DNA of 44,837 nt from Cylindrobasidium torrendii FP15055 ss-10. Its lineage: Eukaryota > Basidiomycota > Agaricomycetes > Agaricales > Physalacriaceae. Every line of letters begins with the position of its first letter. Within the stretch, counting starts at the first letter, position 1. Shown here in pieces: positions 32,640-43,688 of this stretch. The stretch is taken from assembly GCA_000934385.1 (NCBI GenBank), contig KN880632.1, forward strand, positions 1 through 44,837, written 5' to 3'. A program made the translations under genes and the position numbers. The notes beneath the pieces were generated by a model. The model was given only the letters and a program-made list of their open reading frames with translations, had not been told where the DNA came from and did not search any database.

Positions 32640-33394
32640 ATGAAGGAAACCCGCTGAGCGAGGGTGGCGTACCATAGCCAGTTCCCGACAAGAGCTGATT
32701 CTCGGGAACTGGCTATTCTTTGAATGGCCAGTTCGCGGCTGAATGCCTGATTTGGGGCAAGTACAAGGAACTCTTATGAGCGAAATGCATGTATTTAACG
32801 GGCGGCAGACTCGCGCAAGCGCTGTCAGACTTAGCGCGCAATATGAGGCGTCGGTGTGCTAAGTTCACACCGATCGGCGGTGCTGGACTACGAAAAGCGG
32901 CTCAGAAATCGCGGCGCAAGCGGCGCGCTATACAAGACAAGTGAAGACCATACGAAAGCTCATTTCGGCGGCTCCTCAGATATACTCACCACACATTTCG
33001 CCCATGCGTTGGACGTTTGCTCGGAAAGGCGCGCCAACAGAGTTCAATACTTCTTAAAAAGACGGAAGGACACGAGTCCACTGAAAGAGCACGTAGGAAT
33101 TTATTTGAGATTTATGGCTACTTTACGGATTTTCTAGCCTTTGATATACGGCGGGTATGGCGGGACCGTGTTGGGGAGCGGGACTCTGGTGTGCGCAGCC
33201 TTGTGCTCGCTGGTGCCGACGACCCGCATGCTAGACCTTCCGCCACGCGGTTTCGTCTTCGGATACTGTCTCCGGCCCTGAAAAATGCAAGTTATTCTCA
33301 ATAGACGCGAAAACGCCTTAACCCACCTAATTAGATGGTGGGGAGCCCCCATTCCCATCATCTAATTAGGTGGGTTATGTGGGTCTCTCAGGTG
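32640..33394 (-). repeat. right long terminal inverted repeat
   Basis: Inverted copy of 30489 to about 31265. It ends exactly at CTCTCAGGTG before the duplicated GGATAATC. It contains the same subterminal hairpin (33319-33377). The inner limit is approximate. Confidence 0.8.
32675..32715. repeat. internal hairpin 6 of element
   Basis: 14-bp perfect arms (TAGCCAGTTCCCGA) with a 13-nt loop. By position it is the partner of hairpin 1 in the opposite arm of the fold-back. Confidence 0.88.
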
Positions 33395-33402
33395 GGATAA
33401 TC

Positions 33403-34358
33403 ACTTATGTTGGACTGATAATCGATGCTTGGGTCGTGTGCTCTGAATCTGCCGAAGAGTTGGGGCCAATAGAAGAATGCAAAGATCTCATCCATCCGAT
33501 TTGAAAGTTAGAAGTGAAGCGAGCGTGCCTTGCGAAGCGTAGCATCAGAATTTGGCTTAGCAGCTGCAGTAAAAAAAGAGGGATCAGCGACTACTTTCAG
33601 CGTCTCTGCGTGCACCGCCGCTCAGGAGGAGCAACCTCCTCCCCGACGACCGACTGCACGGTCTATTCACCATGCGGTAGCAGTACCCCGACTCGGCTAC
33701 GGAGTTGGCCCGGTTCAAATCAGCGACTGTACATATCAAAAAAGCACTGCAAATTGGTCCTCGGGGGATCTTTGACACGGGAGCATTGCCCGAGACGACC
33801 GTAACTTCGGACGAAAAGAGGGATCTACTAGCCAAGAAAAAGAATATCTGTTGCAATGGCCAGCAGACCATAAAGAAGAAGTAAAGAAAGAGAGAAATTG
33901 GATCAACGCTCTCTACCAGCGGCGGCAGGCGCTCGGCAGACGCTCGGCAGGCGGCGGCGATGGTAATTTGATGCGCTGGGATCGAATCCGCGTGGAAAAG
34001 ATCAATTTTGCCGCCGACGTGTTCAGGCTGCGCATGGTTCAGGTCGTCCTAGGTCGTCCCGGTCGCTCCTGTTGAGTGAAATGTGGTAAAATGTGCTCTT
34101 TGTCTCTTGTTCAACGATTAGCATGTCGACGACAACATGTTGCAGCAGTTGCCAACTCAGAAAGCCAGGTTTGGACTGCCTCGTGTCGTCTACGTTTTCC
34201 GTAAAAAGCCTCCGTGCCGGCATGTCAGTTACCTCCGCTAGGATGTGCACATGTTGGCCTATTGGATCTATCCAGGGGTAGATTTACACGCGGATGAGAT
34301 CTGGGCTGGAAAGCATAAATACCCCGAGCATGAACTGCTTTCGGGTCAGCTCCCCGTC
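33403..34358. other. intergenic stretch right of element, with promoter of FYVE gene
   Basis: About 950 bp. An open frame about 33778-34075 (QWPADHKEEVKKERNWINAL and onward) has no ATG start and no family I recognise. A TATA-like ATAAATA is at 34315-34321, about 40 bp before the FYVE-gene ATG. Confidence 0.45.
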
Positions 34359-35173
34359 ATGTCCTTCGCTCAGCTCGAAGTCGCGACTTTTACTCCTTCA
34401 TCCATCTCTAAGGCCCGGGTCAATGAGCACTTAGCTGTGCTTATGCCCAAGAGTCTCTGGAAGGTATGTTCAACATATAGTCCTGTCGATGTTGGTTGCT
34501 AACTTGACCGCAGCCAGACTCATCGGCCGTCACCTGCGACAACTTCTTCTGCAGACTGCGGTTTACGCTCCTCGAGCGCCGCCACCACTGCCGCAAATGC
34601 GGCGGTGTGTTCTGCCGCAGTTGCACGGCGCGCACGACCCCGTTGCTGGATACCTCCAGCCTGGATTTCGTGCACCCTCCCCCTAATGCACCCATCAACA
34701 GCTACGGTGCTCTCGTCTGCGATGCCCGCGTCTGCGACGACTGCTTCGACCAAGTCCACGGCAGCCCCTCATCGTCCCCACCCACGCCCGAGCTCGTGTA
34801 CGGTCCATCCCGTGCCTCGTCGCCGTCCCCACCGTCCATCATGTCGACCCATTCGACGTCCTCCTCTTCCTCTTCCTCCTCATCACCGTCTGTTCAACTC
34901 CATCTCAATGCCGAGCCCTCGTTTGGTGCGCTAGACGCGTATCCTCTCAAGCGCTCTTCCGTTCTTTGCAAAGCAACAGGCGGCGGGCGCTGGGAGCCCA
35001 AACCGTGCCAGGAGGCCCTCACTCGCATCGACGACCTCCTCCGCCGCAAGGAGGCCAAGCAGCGCAAGCGCAAAGACAATCCCGTCATCTGCGACGGCTC
35101 CATCCAGTATCGATTCCCCCGCGACCCAGAGCCAGAGCAAACCAACCGCATTAGCTGCTTCTCCACCTTCTGA
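34359..35173 (+). CDS. FYVE zinc-finger protein, PI3P-binding
   Basis: Expected to bind phosphatidylinositol 3-phosphate on endosomes. Exons 34359-34463 and 34514-35173 give 765 nt (254 aa). The splice joins LMPKSLWK to PDSSAVTC, restoring the W-x2-D start of a FYVE finger. Zinc ligands: C43, C48, C61, C64, C69, C72, C109 and C112, with the basic ERRHHCRKCGG motif at 56-66. The first pair is C-x4-C rather than the usual C-x2-C, and about 36 residues separate the third and fourth pairs. A Ser-rich, low-complexity linker (about 120-155) and a basic C-terminal segment (LRRKEAKQRKRK) follow, with no second known domain. The start was chosen because a TATA-like box lies just upstream; an in-frame extension to 34245 is possible. 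Confidence 0.82.
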
Positions 35174-37733
35174 TTATCCCCCTCTTGTTGTGTGTAAACC
35201 GTACCGCTGCGCTGCCTCTCCTCCCCATCCATTTCATAAGCTTTCTATCTATCTATCTATGGCCCGTCGTTGCTCGACATATGCCTCATGCTGTACATAT
35301 CGCACTGTATTACCACCCCCTCCACTATCTTGCTGTCGTATACCATACACTTTCCGTGTTATTAGTCTCTCCTTCTGGGCTTCCCGACGAGTATGTTTAA
35401 TTCGTATTTAGTCCCTATTTTTTAACCCTGCAAATGCCACCAGCATGCTTGCATCAACCAATAAGCAAGGCTTGAACTTGTTCCCGACTGCCCGAGTTAG
35501 GCCCGCACCAATACACATGAGGCCATTTATTTCCCTGGAGGTGCGGCACGCGCGCCGCCTCGAGTTACGTTGCCGCGCCTGGAGGCTGGCCGGAAAGTCT
35601 CTGGACATTGATATATGAATCACACGTTCAACATCCAACCTGGCTTTCGACAGATTGAGCCCTTTGGCTCACTCGGCGTCGGGGGCGGCTATCTACGTCC
35701 TGGGAGTGCAGGCACTGTGACGGGAAGTGGCACGACACCTCCTGGAGAATCTGAGTCTTCCGCGACGGTTGACTCCTTGGGTATCGTCGCCTCCACATCC
35801 TCAGGTCGTACGGAGCAGGGGGCGCTCATGTATGACGCTAGCAAGCCACTATTAGCAAGGTTCTCTCGAGTGGGAAAGGATTGGAGCTATCATATGTGCA
35901 GGGTGGGAGTGGACTTTCCCCGAACATAGCTCCCAGCCCTCCCACTTGTCTCCCACATGTCATCTCTAGTACAGTCAAAACTGCGTCTTAATTGACTCTG
36001 CATGAAAGTACCGACAAAGCTCAGTGCTCGCACAGTAGTCCGGCCAGAGCCGTACTGAACTTGTGCATATTGAGCGCCACTGATATCCTGCCTCTCTTGA
36101 ACGGCCAAAGCCGATTATTTCTCATACACCCTGTGCCCGGACCAGGAAAGCTTGAATGCGGGCGCTGAGAAGCAAAACTCACAGTATACACCGAAGTGGC
36201 GATGACTCGGAAAGTTGTGCCCGTGCTGGCTTTCTCGGGCGTCGTGCTGTGAATCTTCCACTGTGACCAGCAACTCACGGTAAGCTGTATGTATGTACAT
36301 AGGATTGAAATGCTCGGGCCAGCTGGGAAATCAAGTGTCGGGGTATCCCGGGGTCACCACGGTGTGTAGACCGGTGTGTTCGCATCTCGAGTTAAACGGC
36401 TAAGTGCCTTCTCCGTCTCTATCACTACAACTCAGTCACTGGCAGTGGAACCATACAGTAAAGAATCACCAGCTAGCGGAATGAGTGTATAGAGTGACTG
36501 TGATTCGATATCAGGACTCAGACTCGTGCTGCAGAGCTACGAGCATGTCGGAAATGGGCCGCGATCTCTTGGGGATGCCCATGAACGCCTTTGCTCGGGC
36601 TCTCACACTTGTAGGACCATACAAACCCACTCAGTAGGGTAGCTCGGACAATTTGCCTCTATTCGTGTAACCTACAATATCCTTTGTGGTCCGCGTCTGG
36701 CCGTAACCTTGACGCGTGTCCAATCGAAGGTGAGCTCGATTGCCAGTAGCTCCCAGTGGCACATATTCAAACCATAGCTTGTAGTTGATCATTCAAGGAC
36801 ACCATATATCCAACTTTAGAGGTAGCAGCTATGAGCAATCTGCCTGTCGGTGGCAGAGAACGCAGATCAGCTCTCTGTGCTGCGAAATCAAACAGGGCAT
36901 TGTAGTCATCATGGGCGTGTAGAGCGTCGCAAGCGAAGCGAACCTTAGGGCGCAAATCAAGGACTTAACTCGTTTCCTTTGCGAATAAGTACGCCGTGAT
37001 GCAGTAAATATTACTCGGATGCAGGGCGCAGAAGTCAAAGATAAGATAAGTCCAGGTTTAGAGGTCAACCTCAACAATGGCTGCAGGTTCGCAAGAGCAA
37101 ACTCGGTGGTTGCAGTGGCGGCTTGCTGCACTGGTGAACACGTCCACGTGATGACAAGCGCGTTACGAAACCACTTTAACCACGGCAGCACTTGGCGGAT
37201 CACCAAAGAGCATGGCAACCATGTGATTGGTGGTTGGACACACAAAATACCCACGGAGTCTCGATGTTTGAAAAGAGTGTGATATAGGTGAAACGTCGAT
37301 GACCAGTAAGCGTAAGGTTTAATGGTCTTGTCGCGTGGTCATACCGAGTCGTAAATTTTTGGCACCTGCGGGTCGCGCTAAAAGTCAACAAGACCGAAAT
37401 TGCGCGTGCCAAGTGGTTATGAGAGCGTTCATATGTTCATAGGAATGGGAAGTAGAACTGGACGGACACGCTGGCATCAAGTGGTTATTGTATAGGTCCT
37501 TTCTTTGGGCGGGCCAACAGACATTTGTCAGTGTCGAAGGTCGTTCTAGTCTGATCAGTCTGTACAAAGAGTTCGTAATGGAAGCTGACAACTCAGCCCC
37601 ACTCATTGGACCCGTTTAGGAAAAGACAACGTGCCCGGTATATATTCAGGCTGTGTCATCCTTCCCGATGCGATCAACTTCCCTTTCACTCTAACCACTG
37701 CGATTTCCGTTCCCAGAACCAGCAACTCTCATT
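35174..37733. other. intergenic stretch with no supportable gene
   Basis: About 2.56 kb. A short (CTAT)n tract lies at about 35245-35262 in the 3' flank of the FYVE gene. Open frames at 35615-35929 (+) and 36829-37254 (-) have no recognisable domain and no good splice partners. The right end holds the promoter of the unknown gene at 37734. Confidence 0.4.
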
Positions 37734-39023
37734 ATGGTCACTCAAAATCAAGTTCACTGCTCTCGTGAGTTCATACCGATGTACAACCATGATAGTCAAA
37801 GTTGTTGATTATCGCCAGCGCCGTGCACGAAGTCCATTGGAATGATGGGCACTTTCCGGGTGGAAAACTTCAAGCCGCAGGACCAGATGGAGCTAAATTT
37901 TGTTGAAAATGTTATGACTGGATACCAGGGTCTGTCGACTCGAAGGGACCCGGAACAAACACCCAATCGGCACTCGCCCAATATGTCGAAGAACAAAGAG
38001 AAGAAGGCGCAGATCAACGCAAAGGTACATCAGAAAAGTAGATCCATTGCCAGCAAAGGTTTTTGACGATTTTTGTTTAGACCGTTGACAATACTGATTT
38101 GCCCGAATCTGCGACCGTCGTTGCCTATGCCGCCGCCATTATCTCTGGAGTTGACCAATCCCCGCGTGATGCCATATTTGATAATTTTGATGTAAGGGCC
38201 CTTTAAAATAACCAAAGTGCTGTATTAAGTAGAATGTACAGGCTGCGCCAAAACGAGTGCTTGGGAAAAGATCTCGTCAGGATTCAACCAAATCCATAGC
38301 GACTCCCAGAGAGCCATCTGTTAAGGTATGTCTAATGAATGCAAACTTCACCCTCATGTAAGTGCTCATAGATTTTAGGACCCTACTCTGGAGCTACTGT
38401 CCGACATCCCGATCGAGGTATACGCAAAGGAAACCTCTGCCACAATACCGGGTAAGACCAACATCCCTGCGTTCGTCGTTCAAATTCAGGGTAACGAAAA
38501 ATGCTACTTCAGCGCACTGATTGCCCCAGCGCATAAGACACTGTCTGTGGTAACAAAGATGAACAGAAACACGCTGCCCAAGAGCTCATACTTCATCTTT
38601 AACCGGCAAGAGAAGAAACCGCTCATCCTGCGTCTTTGCTGTGTTTCTGAACATGCTCCTTCCGATGCGGATAGCTTCGTGCGTGCGGATTACGAGCAAG
38701 CCAGCATCGAAAGTGAGGCTCGGGTCATAGCCAGCATTAAAGCGCAGGCGCCTCGCTATTCTGCTCGCCTCCTGGAGACAAAGCGGCGACGCATTGGAAG
38801 AAATTCCGCTTCTCATGTTTCTGTCCCACAGGGCTCCAGTTCTGAAGAGGTCATGCTGGGGGAGTTGGATATGCTCGCATCGTCTGCTTGGACTAGTGGG
38901 AGTAGTACAGACATATTCGGAGGCCAAGTGAACCTGAACGGTATTGAAGAGATGGATCTTTTTGATGAGAAGCCCATGGTAGTCGACGACTCGCTGTTGG
39001 ACGGGGCCCTCTGGCAAATCTGA
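37734..39023 (+). CDS. protein of unknown function, five exons
   Basis: Exons 37734-37764, 37819-38024, 38081-38191, 38242-38325 and 38379-39023 give 1077 nt (358 aa). All introns are GT-AG, 50-56 nt and phase-consistent, which supports a real gene. I do not recognise a family. The N-terminal 140 residues are charged and low in complexity (MSKNKEKKAQINAK, AAPKRVLGKRSRQ). A compact central part follows (IPAFVVQIQGNEKCYFSAL, KMNRNTLPKSSYFIFNRQEK, PLILRLCCVSEHAP) that looks like a beta-rich domain. Then comes a helical, basic stretch (ARLLETKRRRIGRN, possible nuclear signal) and an acidic tail ending GALWQI. The tiny first exon (31 nt) is the least certain part; translation could begin at ATG 37842 instead. 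Confidence 0.65.
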
Positions 39024-39522
39024 ATGAACGGACACTGCGATGTCTCAATGACGCTGGGAAAACAGTCTTTCCTGCGAATAGCATTCATTCACAGATTTCC
39101 CATCGTGGTACCCAGCATCATACCTAGCGATTTTCGTGCTCACTTGTGCTCGTACCCCGCTGTGAATTCTTTCATTTAGAAGCACATTTTCCCCTCACAA
39201 TGATTACGCACCTTTCACGATACCTGTCATGTTATTTCTGTGGAGGCGCGGCGACCTACTACGATACGTAGTCTCGTTTTAAGCTATACTTATTAGCGTC
39301 GTTACATTCAACTTTACACTGTATCCCTTCCTGGCAGTGGACATCAAGCTTCGACGAGCGAAACAGCGGCCGGGATTTATCATCCTTGAGCGTTTGAACC
39401 AATCCACTCTTGCACGCAGCAGGATAGTACTGTCAGTCAAAATAAGGCTGGTTAAAGAATTTTATACTTGGCACTAGAAACAATGGTGTTTACATTGGTA
39501 TTCTCGCGGCCGCGAGTTCTTC
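39024..39522. other. intergenic region between convergent genes
   Basis: About 500 bp holding the 3' ends of the unknown gene and of SRP68. No gene, RNA or repeat seen. Confidence 0.5.
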
Positions 39523-41417
39523 TTACTTACCCCACCAACCACCTAGCAAGGCGCCCAAGCCTCCACGGCTCCCGGATGCCGGCACCACCTGCGGCTCTGG
39601 TTCGGGTTGCTTCCTTTCCTCTTGTTGCACCGTCGACCTCTTCTTCTCCTGTACGGGCTCTGGCTGCACATCCGGCACCTCCAGCCCAGCCCTCCTTGCC
39701 AACGCATCCATATCCATCTCGACATAGTTCACCGCAATGTTATAGAACGGCGGCTTCACGTATTTCTTCGGATCCAAGTCCTTCGAGCCTCCGTTGTACT
39801 GCAACCACTCGCGTTTGAACTGCTGCTCATCCACTCCAACAACTGCCTGGTGCTTCGCCAACTTATCCGGCGTGAGCTCGTAGAATGCCGCGGGCGGCGG
39901 CGACAAGTCGAGATGTGATTGCGCCTCCCGAACGTGGATTGCCGAGTGTTTGTACAATGTGAAGGCTTCCGCATACTGCTTGACATATCCAAAGCACCGC
40001 GCAAGATATAAGCAGCGTTCTGCCTTGGTGAATGCAATTCGCGCATCGACGCCAGCTGATAAGTCTGGATTATCGTCCACAATGCTGAGGATACGCATCT
40101 GATTGAGGGACTGCATGATAGCGTCGTAAAGCTTCACGACAGCGGAATAGACGCGACCGTCCCGAACGTCCTTTGCCTTTGATACCAGTTCGTGCACCAG
40201 GATGAGGTCGCGCTGGATGCGCCGCGAGAGAAGCTCGTACACAATATACGCATGGACGAATTGAATGTCGCGGGAGCCACTTGGTACAGCTGTTCCCGTT
40301 GTCTTCTGCGCCTCCATGAGCTTCCGCGCGACCTCCTCGGCATCGCTGAGAGCCAGCAAGATAGTGTCATACGCCGCGACACGCTTCTTCGAACTCATCT
40401 TCCCTTGTCCGTCCCTTTCTAGTTTTGCCTGCGCATCCTGCGCCTTCAAAAACACATCGACCAGCTCTGGGTTGCGAATAGGCACCGGCTCGCCCTCCCA
40501 AATTATCTGCTCCAGCTTTTGCCTCTTGTTTGACTCAGAGCCAACCTCCTCGGTCTTGAAAGTCTGGAGAAGTTGCGCACAGTCTTCAACAAGGGAGTCC
40601 CGGTGCTTGACACCCTCCTGCGCAACAATCTTGTCGATGTTGTATGATTCTGGGCGGCCAAGCTCGTGAGCAGAATAACGGATTTCGGGGCCAATGCTAT
40701 CGGCGAAGAGGACAGCGAGAGCCTGATCTTTGCTTGTGGTGGCGGACGCTGCAAGTTCATCCAGGAGATGACGGGCAACGCTGAGTTGTACAAGGGCATC
40801 GTCGAATGATTCGCGATAACGCTGGAAACGGCCATCCACAATGAGAGTGTAGACGTAGACTTCGAGGAGGCTCGCGGCAGAGAGACGGGATGCAGCAGTA
40901 AGTGCCTTGGCATGCGTGAGGAGTTCATTGGCCCATTTAACGCTGCGGCGGAAACGACCAGTTGCGTTGTGGCGGAGTGAACTTGCGTGGGCGTCGTCCT
41001 TGCGAGATTGAGCAAGCAAGTCCTGGGAATATGCCCAGGCGCGTTCTGATTCCATGAGGAGAAGTTCCAGACTGGATAAGGTTCAGTAGAACGGCAAATG
41101 CGACGCTGGGCACGCACTGTCCATTCTGTATCGCCTCCGTCTTCAGTGGCGGGAGAGCTTTGAACTCGCGGCCCTTCCCATGGGTCATTTTCAGCGTGGA
41201 TCTTAGACGATGTGTTCGGTTTGCGCAGTGTTTCCTAGCAAAAGTTGTAGTTTGCGTTGGGGGAAGTAGGCGCGGACTGACCTATAGCGTTCATAGTCGT
41301 GATATCGCAAGCCATATGCGTTACGTTGTTCATTGGATAGCTTGAGAGCTTTCCGGATTCAGCAGAGGCGATAAAAAGAGAGAGAAACACACCTCTGAAG
41401 GTCAACTTGTCCGACAT
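39523..41417 (-). CDS. SRP68: signal recognition particle subunit SRP68
   Basis: SRP68 binds 7S RNA and SRP72 in the particle that targets secretory proteins to the endoplasmic reticulum. Exons 41417-41393, 41348-41282, 41234-41118 and 41071-39523 give 1758 nt (585 aa), the normal family length. Joining the first three short exons gives ALKLSNEQRNAYGLRYHDY and ERYRKHCANRTHRLRSTLK, the highly conserved N-terminal RNA-binding segment. HLELLLMESERAWAYSQDL follows, then tetratricopeptide-like helices through the middle (AFTKAERCLYLARCFGYVKQ) and a conserved C-terminal PFYNIAVNYVEMD segment. A Gly-rich tail (RGGLGALLGGWWGK) ends the protein. Intron 1 is the shortest in the window (44 nt) with an AAG acceptor. 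The start lies 74 bp from a divergent gene. Confidence 0.94.
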
Positions 41418-41491
41418 GATGGCGGTCTGGACTAGGGTACGCGTTGGTCAAGTTTGGCTGCGATCTAGCATCTTACCACCACCATCCCATC
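41418..41491. promoter_or_regulatory. 74-bp bidirectional promoter between SRP68 and a small gene
   Basis: The start codons of SRP68 (minus strand) and of the small gene at 41492 (plus strand) are separated by only 74 bp, so the core promoters must overlap or lie within each other's leader or coding sequence. No TATA box is seen. Confidence 0.6.
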
Positions 41492-41900
41492 ATGAACTCA
41501 CCAGACGAGTCCCCGTCGATGTCTGACACGTCCGCCGACACTCCCCCGCCCGAAGATGGATTTCTGCTCGAGGGTTCAAGCGCCGGCGATTTCGCACAAG
41601 GATCATCGTCGACCTTGGGCCAGGGCCCGTCCTTGTCAGCGAAACGGCGCAACTTTAGCGGCAAATCTGGCCGCGATTCTAAAGCCGTGCGCCGCGAGAA
41701 CTCCCAGAGGGTGATGGTTGGTGGCTCGGGCGCGTGGGACAAAGAATCGGGCCCAAGGGAGAAGGATCTGGTCGATAACCAGTGGGTGGAATGGCTCAGA
41801 AAGGGTGCGTCGCTGACTTTGGAGTGCTCCAACCAACGTTAAGTACCAAACTTTTGCAGAAATTGGAGATCCTTTTGCTACTGCCACCACGGCGAAGTGA
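41492..41900 (+). CDS. small acidic protein of unknown function
   Basis: Exons 41492-41804 and 41860-41900 give 354 nt (117 aa). The intron (55 nt) is GT-AG and its phase gives a conserved-looking end, WVEWLRKEIGDPFATATTAK. The first part is Ser/Pro/Asp rich and disordered (MNSPDESPSMSDTSADTPPP), the middle basic (KRRNFSGKSGRDSKAVRREN). No family is recognised. It is divergent from SRP68 with a 74-bp gap, which suggests shared expression but not shared function. The splice solution and the short promoter gap support reality; homologue searches would decide. Confidence 0.62.
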
Positions 41901-42624
41901 CATCCCTTTCATTGGACTTCCAGACTTCTGCCCTTGACAGAACCTCCAACTATCCTTCGTTCCTCCCACTGTATCACTATTTGTACACGAATGCGCACAA
42001 GTTCATCACATGAAGCGACTCCACAGCTGTACTACCGGGAGGTTGGCGTTGCCCGGATATTATCCTTTCACACAGATTCCGCCTGGATTTCGCATGCTGC
42101 CATCGAAGACTCGCTTCTATAAGCATCCTTTATCATAGGACCTGTCTGGCGCTTTACAAGTGCGGCGTGTCATCGACTGTGTTATCTGTGAACCAACCAG
42201 TAGCCGACGTAAATTTCCATGATTCATCGCAGGATGGCATAGGCTATTGTCTATACAGACAAATCATGGCCAGAAACAGCGGCTCATCGTCAAATGAAGG
42301 GCATCGCACGTCACTAGTACTTCACTGGTAAGTAAACGGTGACCGGCACTATACTGCGATGAGCTCGATGTCTTCCCAATGTCCCCTTCGACTTCTCCGG
42401 TTTGCATATAAAAGTAGCACTCTATGAACGGGATATGATGTCAACTCACGGAGTGTGTGTCAACCGGAAAAAGACCACACCCACCCGACTTATAATTCGC
42501 TTACAACTTATCACAAACAGAGCCAGAAACGGAGTCCTGACCCCAGCACCTGGCGTGAGGTTGCATCTTCTTGTTACCCGTCGCTATTGGTAGCGTAGAC
42601 TGTGTTCATGAATCGACTAGTGCA
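41901..42624. other. intergenic stretch, nothing recognised
   Basis: About 720 bp between the small gene and the 3' end of the F-box-like gene. Short chance open frames only. Confidence 0.5.
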
Positions 42625-43688
42625 CTAAATCGCAGGCGGCGACCGGTTCCAGCTCGCAGTAAGATCTCTCTTCAACAGCGGGTCCGGCCACCACACCTCG
42701 AGAACTACATGATACTGAATGGTGCGTCCCGAATTCTCCTTCGTAAAGTAAAAACTGAGCGGGAAAAGAGGGCGTCTGGGCCACTCAAAAGTGGCATGCA
42801 CAGGTAAACCCAACAAGTCTCTAACGGCCTCTCCAGACAGCACGTACGGCGGATTCTTATTCTCCCAATACTCACGATGCAGTGTCATGTTCTGAACGGT
42901 GCGCATCGCCGCGTTTTTGGTGAGAAGCTCGACGACAACCACCTCGATCTTGGGAGGGAGCGTCAGGACGTCCAAGGTTTGCTGCAGATTCGGGAGGGTG
43001 GCTTTGTCGAGCATGATGTTGAGGGCGAGATGTGTGAGCGATGTGAGCTTCTTGAGTGCTTTCACATAGCGGGTTTTGGGACGTAGATGTCGTCCTGTCG
43101 GATCGTACTCACAGAAAATACGAAGATGTGTGAGTCGGTCGGGATATGCAGGAAAGAGAGCAGGAAGGCCGGTGAGCGGCACTGCATAATGGGTAAGATT
43201 GGGGAGTTCGAGCGTAACAGTATACGTTGGCCGTTCATCGTCTGTGTATGGCGAGATCGTGTGCCAGCAACGATCGTCTGGGATGAGCAGCGTGGTGATG
43301 TTGGGGCACGCTGCTATGAGCGTAAGCAGCTGCTTCATGCGCTTTTGCAAATACGGCAATGCAACGTAGTGCACGACTTTGACGGCCTGTCGGAAGAACG
43401 CTGGCTCGCGCCTGAGGCGCATACCTCGCCGAAGCGCCCACAGTGCTTCCTCGTCTGCACGGACGTCGATGACACGGTACAAGATTGGATCGACCCTTGT
43501 AATAGGTTATTGCACGGTGTATGGCCTATCATGTAGACACACCATTGCTTGACCGTCTTGGAAACAAGTACAAGGACTCTCGCCATGTGTATATCTTGCT
43601 CCGCTGATTCCTCAAACACGGAACGGGCCAAGTCTATAGTGAGCTGAGAAAAAGGGAATGACGGGACGAAGGATGTTTCGTTCATCAT
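42625..43688 (-). CDS. F-box-like protein
   Basis: Exons 43688-43543 and 43495-42625 give 1017 nt (338 aa). The N-terminus carries a degenerate F-box (LTIDLARSVFEESAEQDIHM, then ARVLVLVSKTVKQW) which the splice joins to VDPILYRVIDV, the arrangement seen in the very large F-box-like family of Agaricomycetes. The rest has scattered Leu-rich segments (LTLIAACPNITTLLIPDD, LTSLTHLALNIMLDK) suggesting a divergent leucine-rich-repeat array. Such proteins may recruit targets to SCF ubiquitin ligase, but substrates are unknown. Two adjacent ATG codons (43688 and 43685) could both start translation. Tail after about residue 300 is not recognisable. Confidence 0.78.

Larger units (their letters stand above)
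30481..33402. mobile_element. 2906-bp non-autonomous fold-back DNA transposon with 8-bp target duplication
   Basis: The element body is 30489-33394. It starts CACCTGAGAG and ends with the exact inverse, CTCTCAGGTG. The direct repeat GGATAATC at 30481-30488 and 33395-33402 is a perfect 8-bp target-site duplication, as made by hAT and a few other superfamilies. The two ends are inverted copies of each other: the first 197 bp are identical, then differences accumulate, and matching blocks can be followed inward for about 750 bp or more on each side. No transposase domain is visible, so it is non-autonomous. The superfamily is inferred from the duplication length only. Confidence 0.9.

Noticed and set aside
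33778..34075. About 100-codon open frame (QWPADHKEEVKKERNWINAL)
   Set aside because: Lacks an ATG start and splice context, and no family is recognised; could still be a relic.
35615..35929. 104-codon open frame, Gly/Ser/Thr-rich
   Set aside because: Low complexity and isolated; no supporting splice signals or promoter.
36829..37254. 141-codon minus-strand open frame
   Set aside because: No motif, and composition resembles chance translation.
38442..38479. Possible 38-nt GT-AG intron in the unknown gene
   Set aside because: Too short compared with all other introns (44 nt or more), and the retained reading continues as plausible protein.
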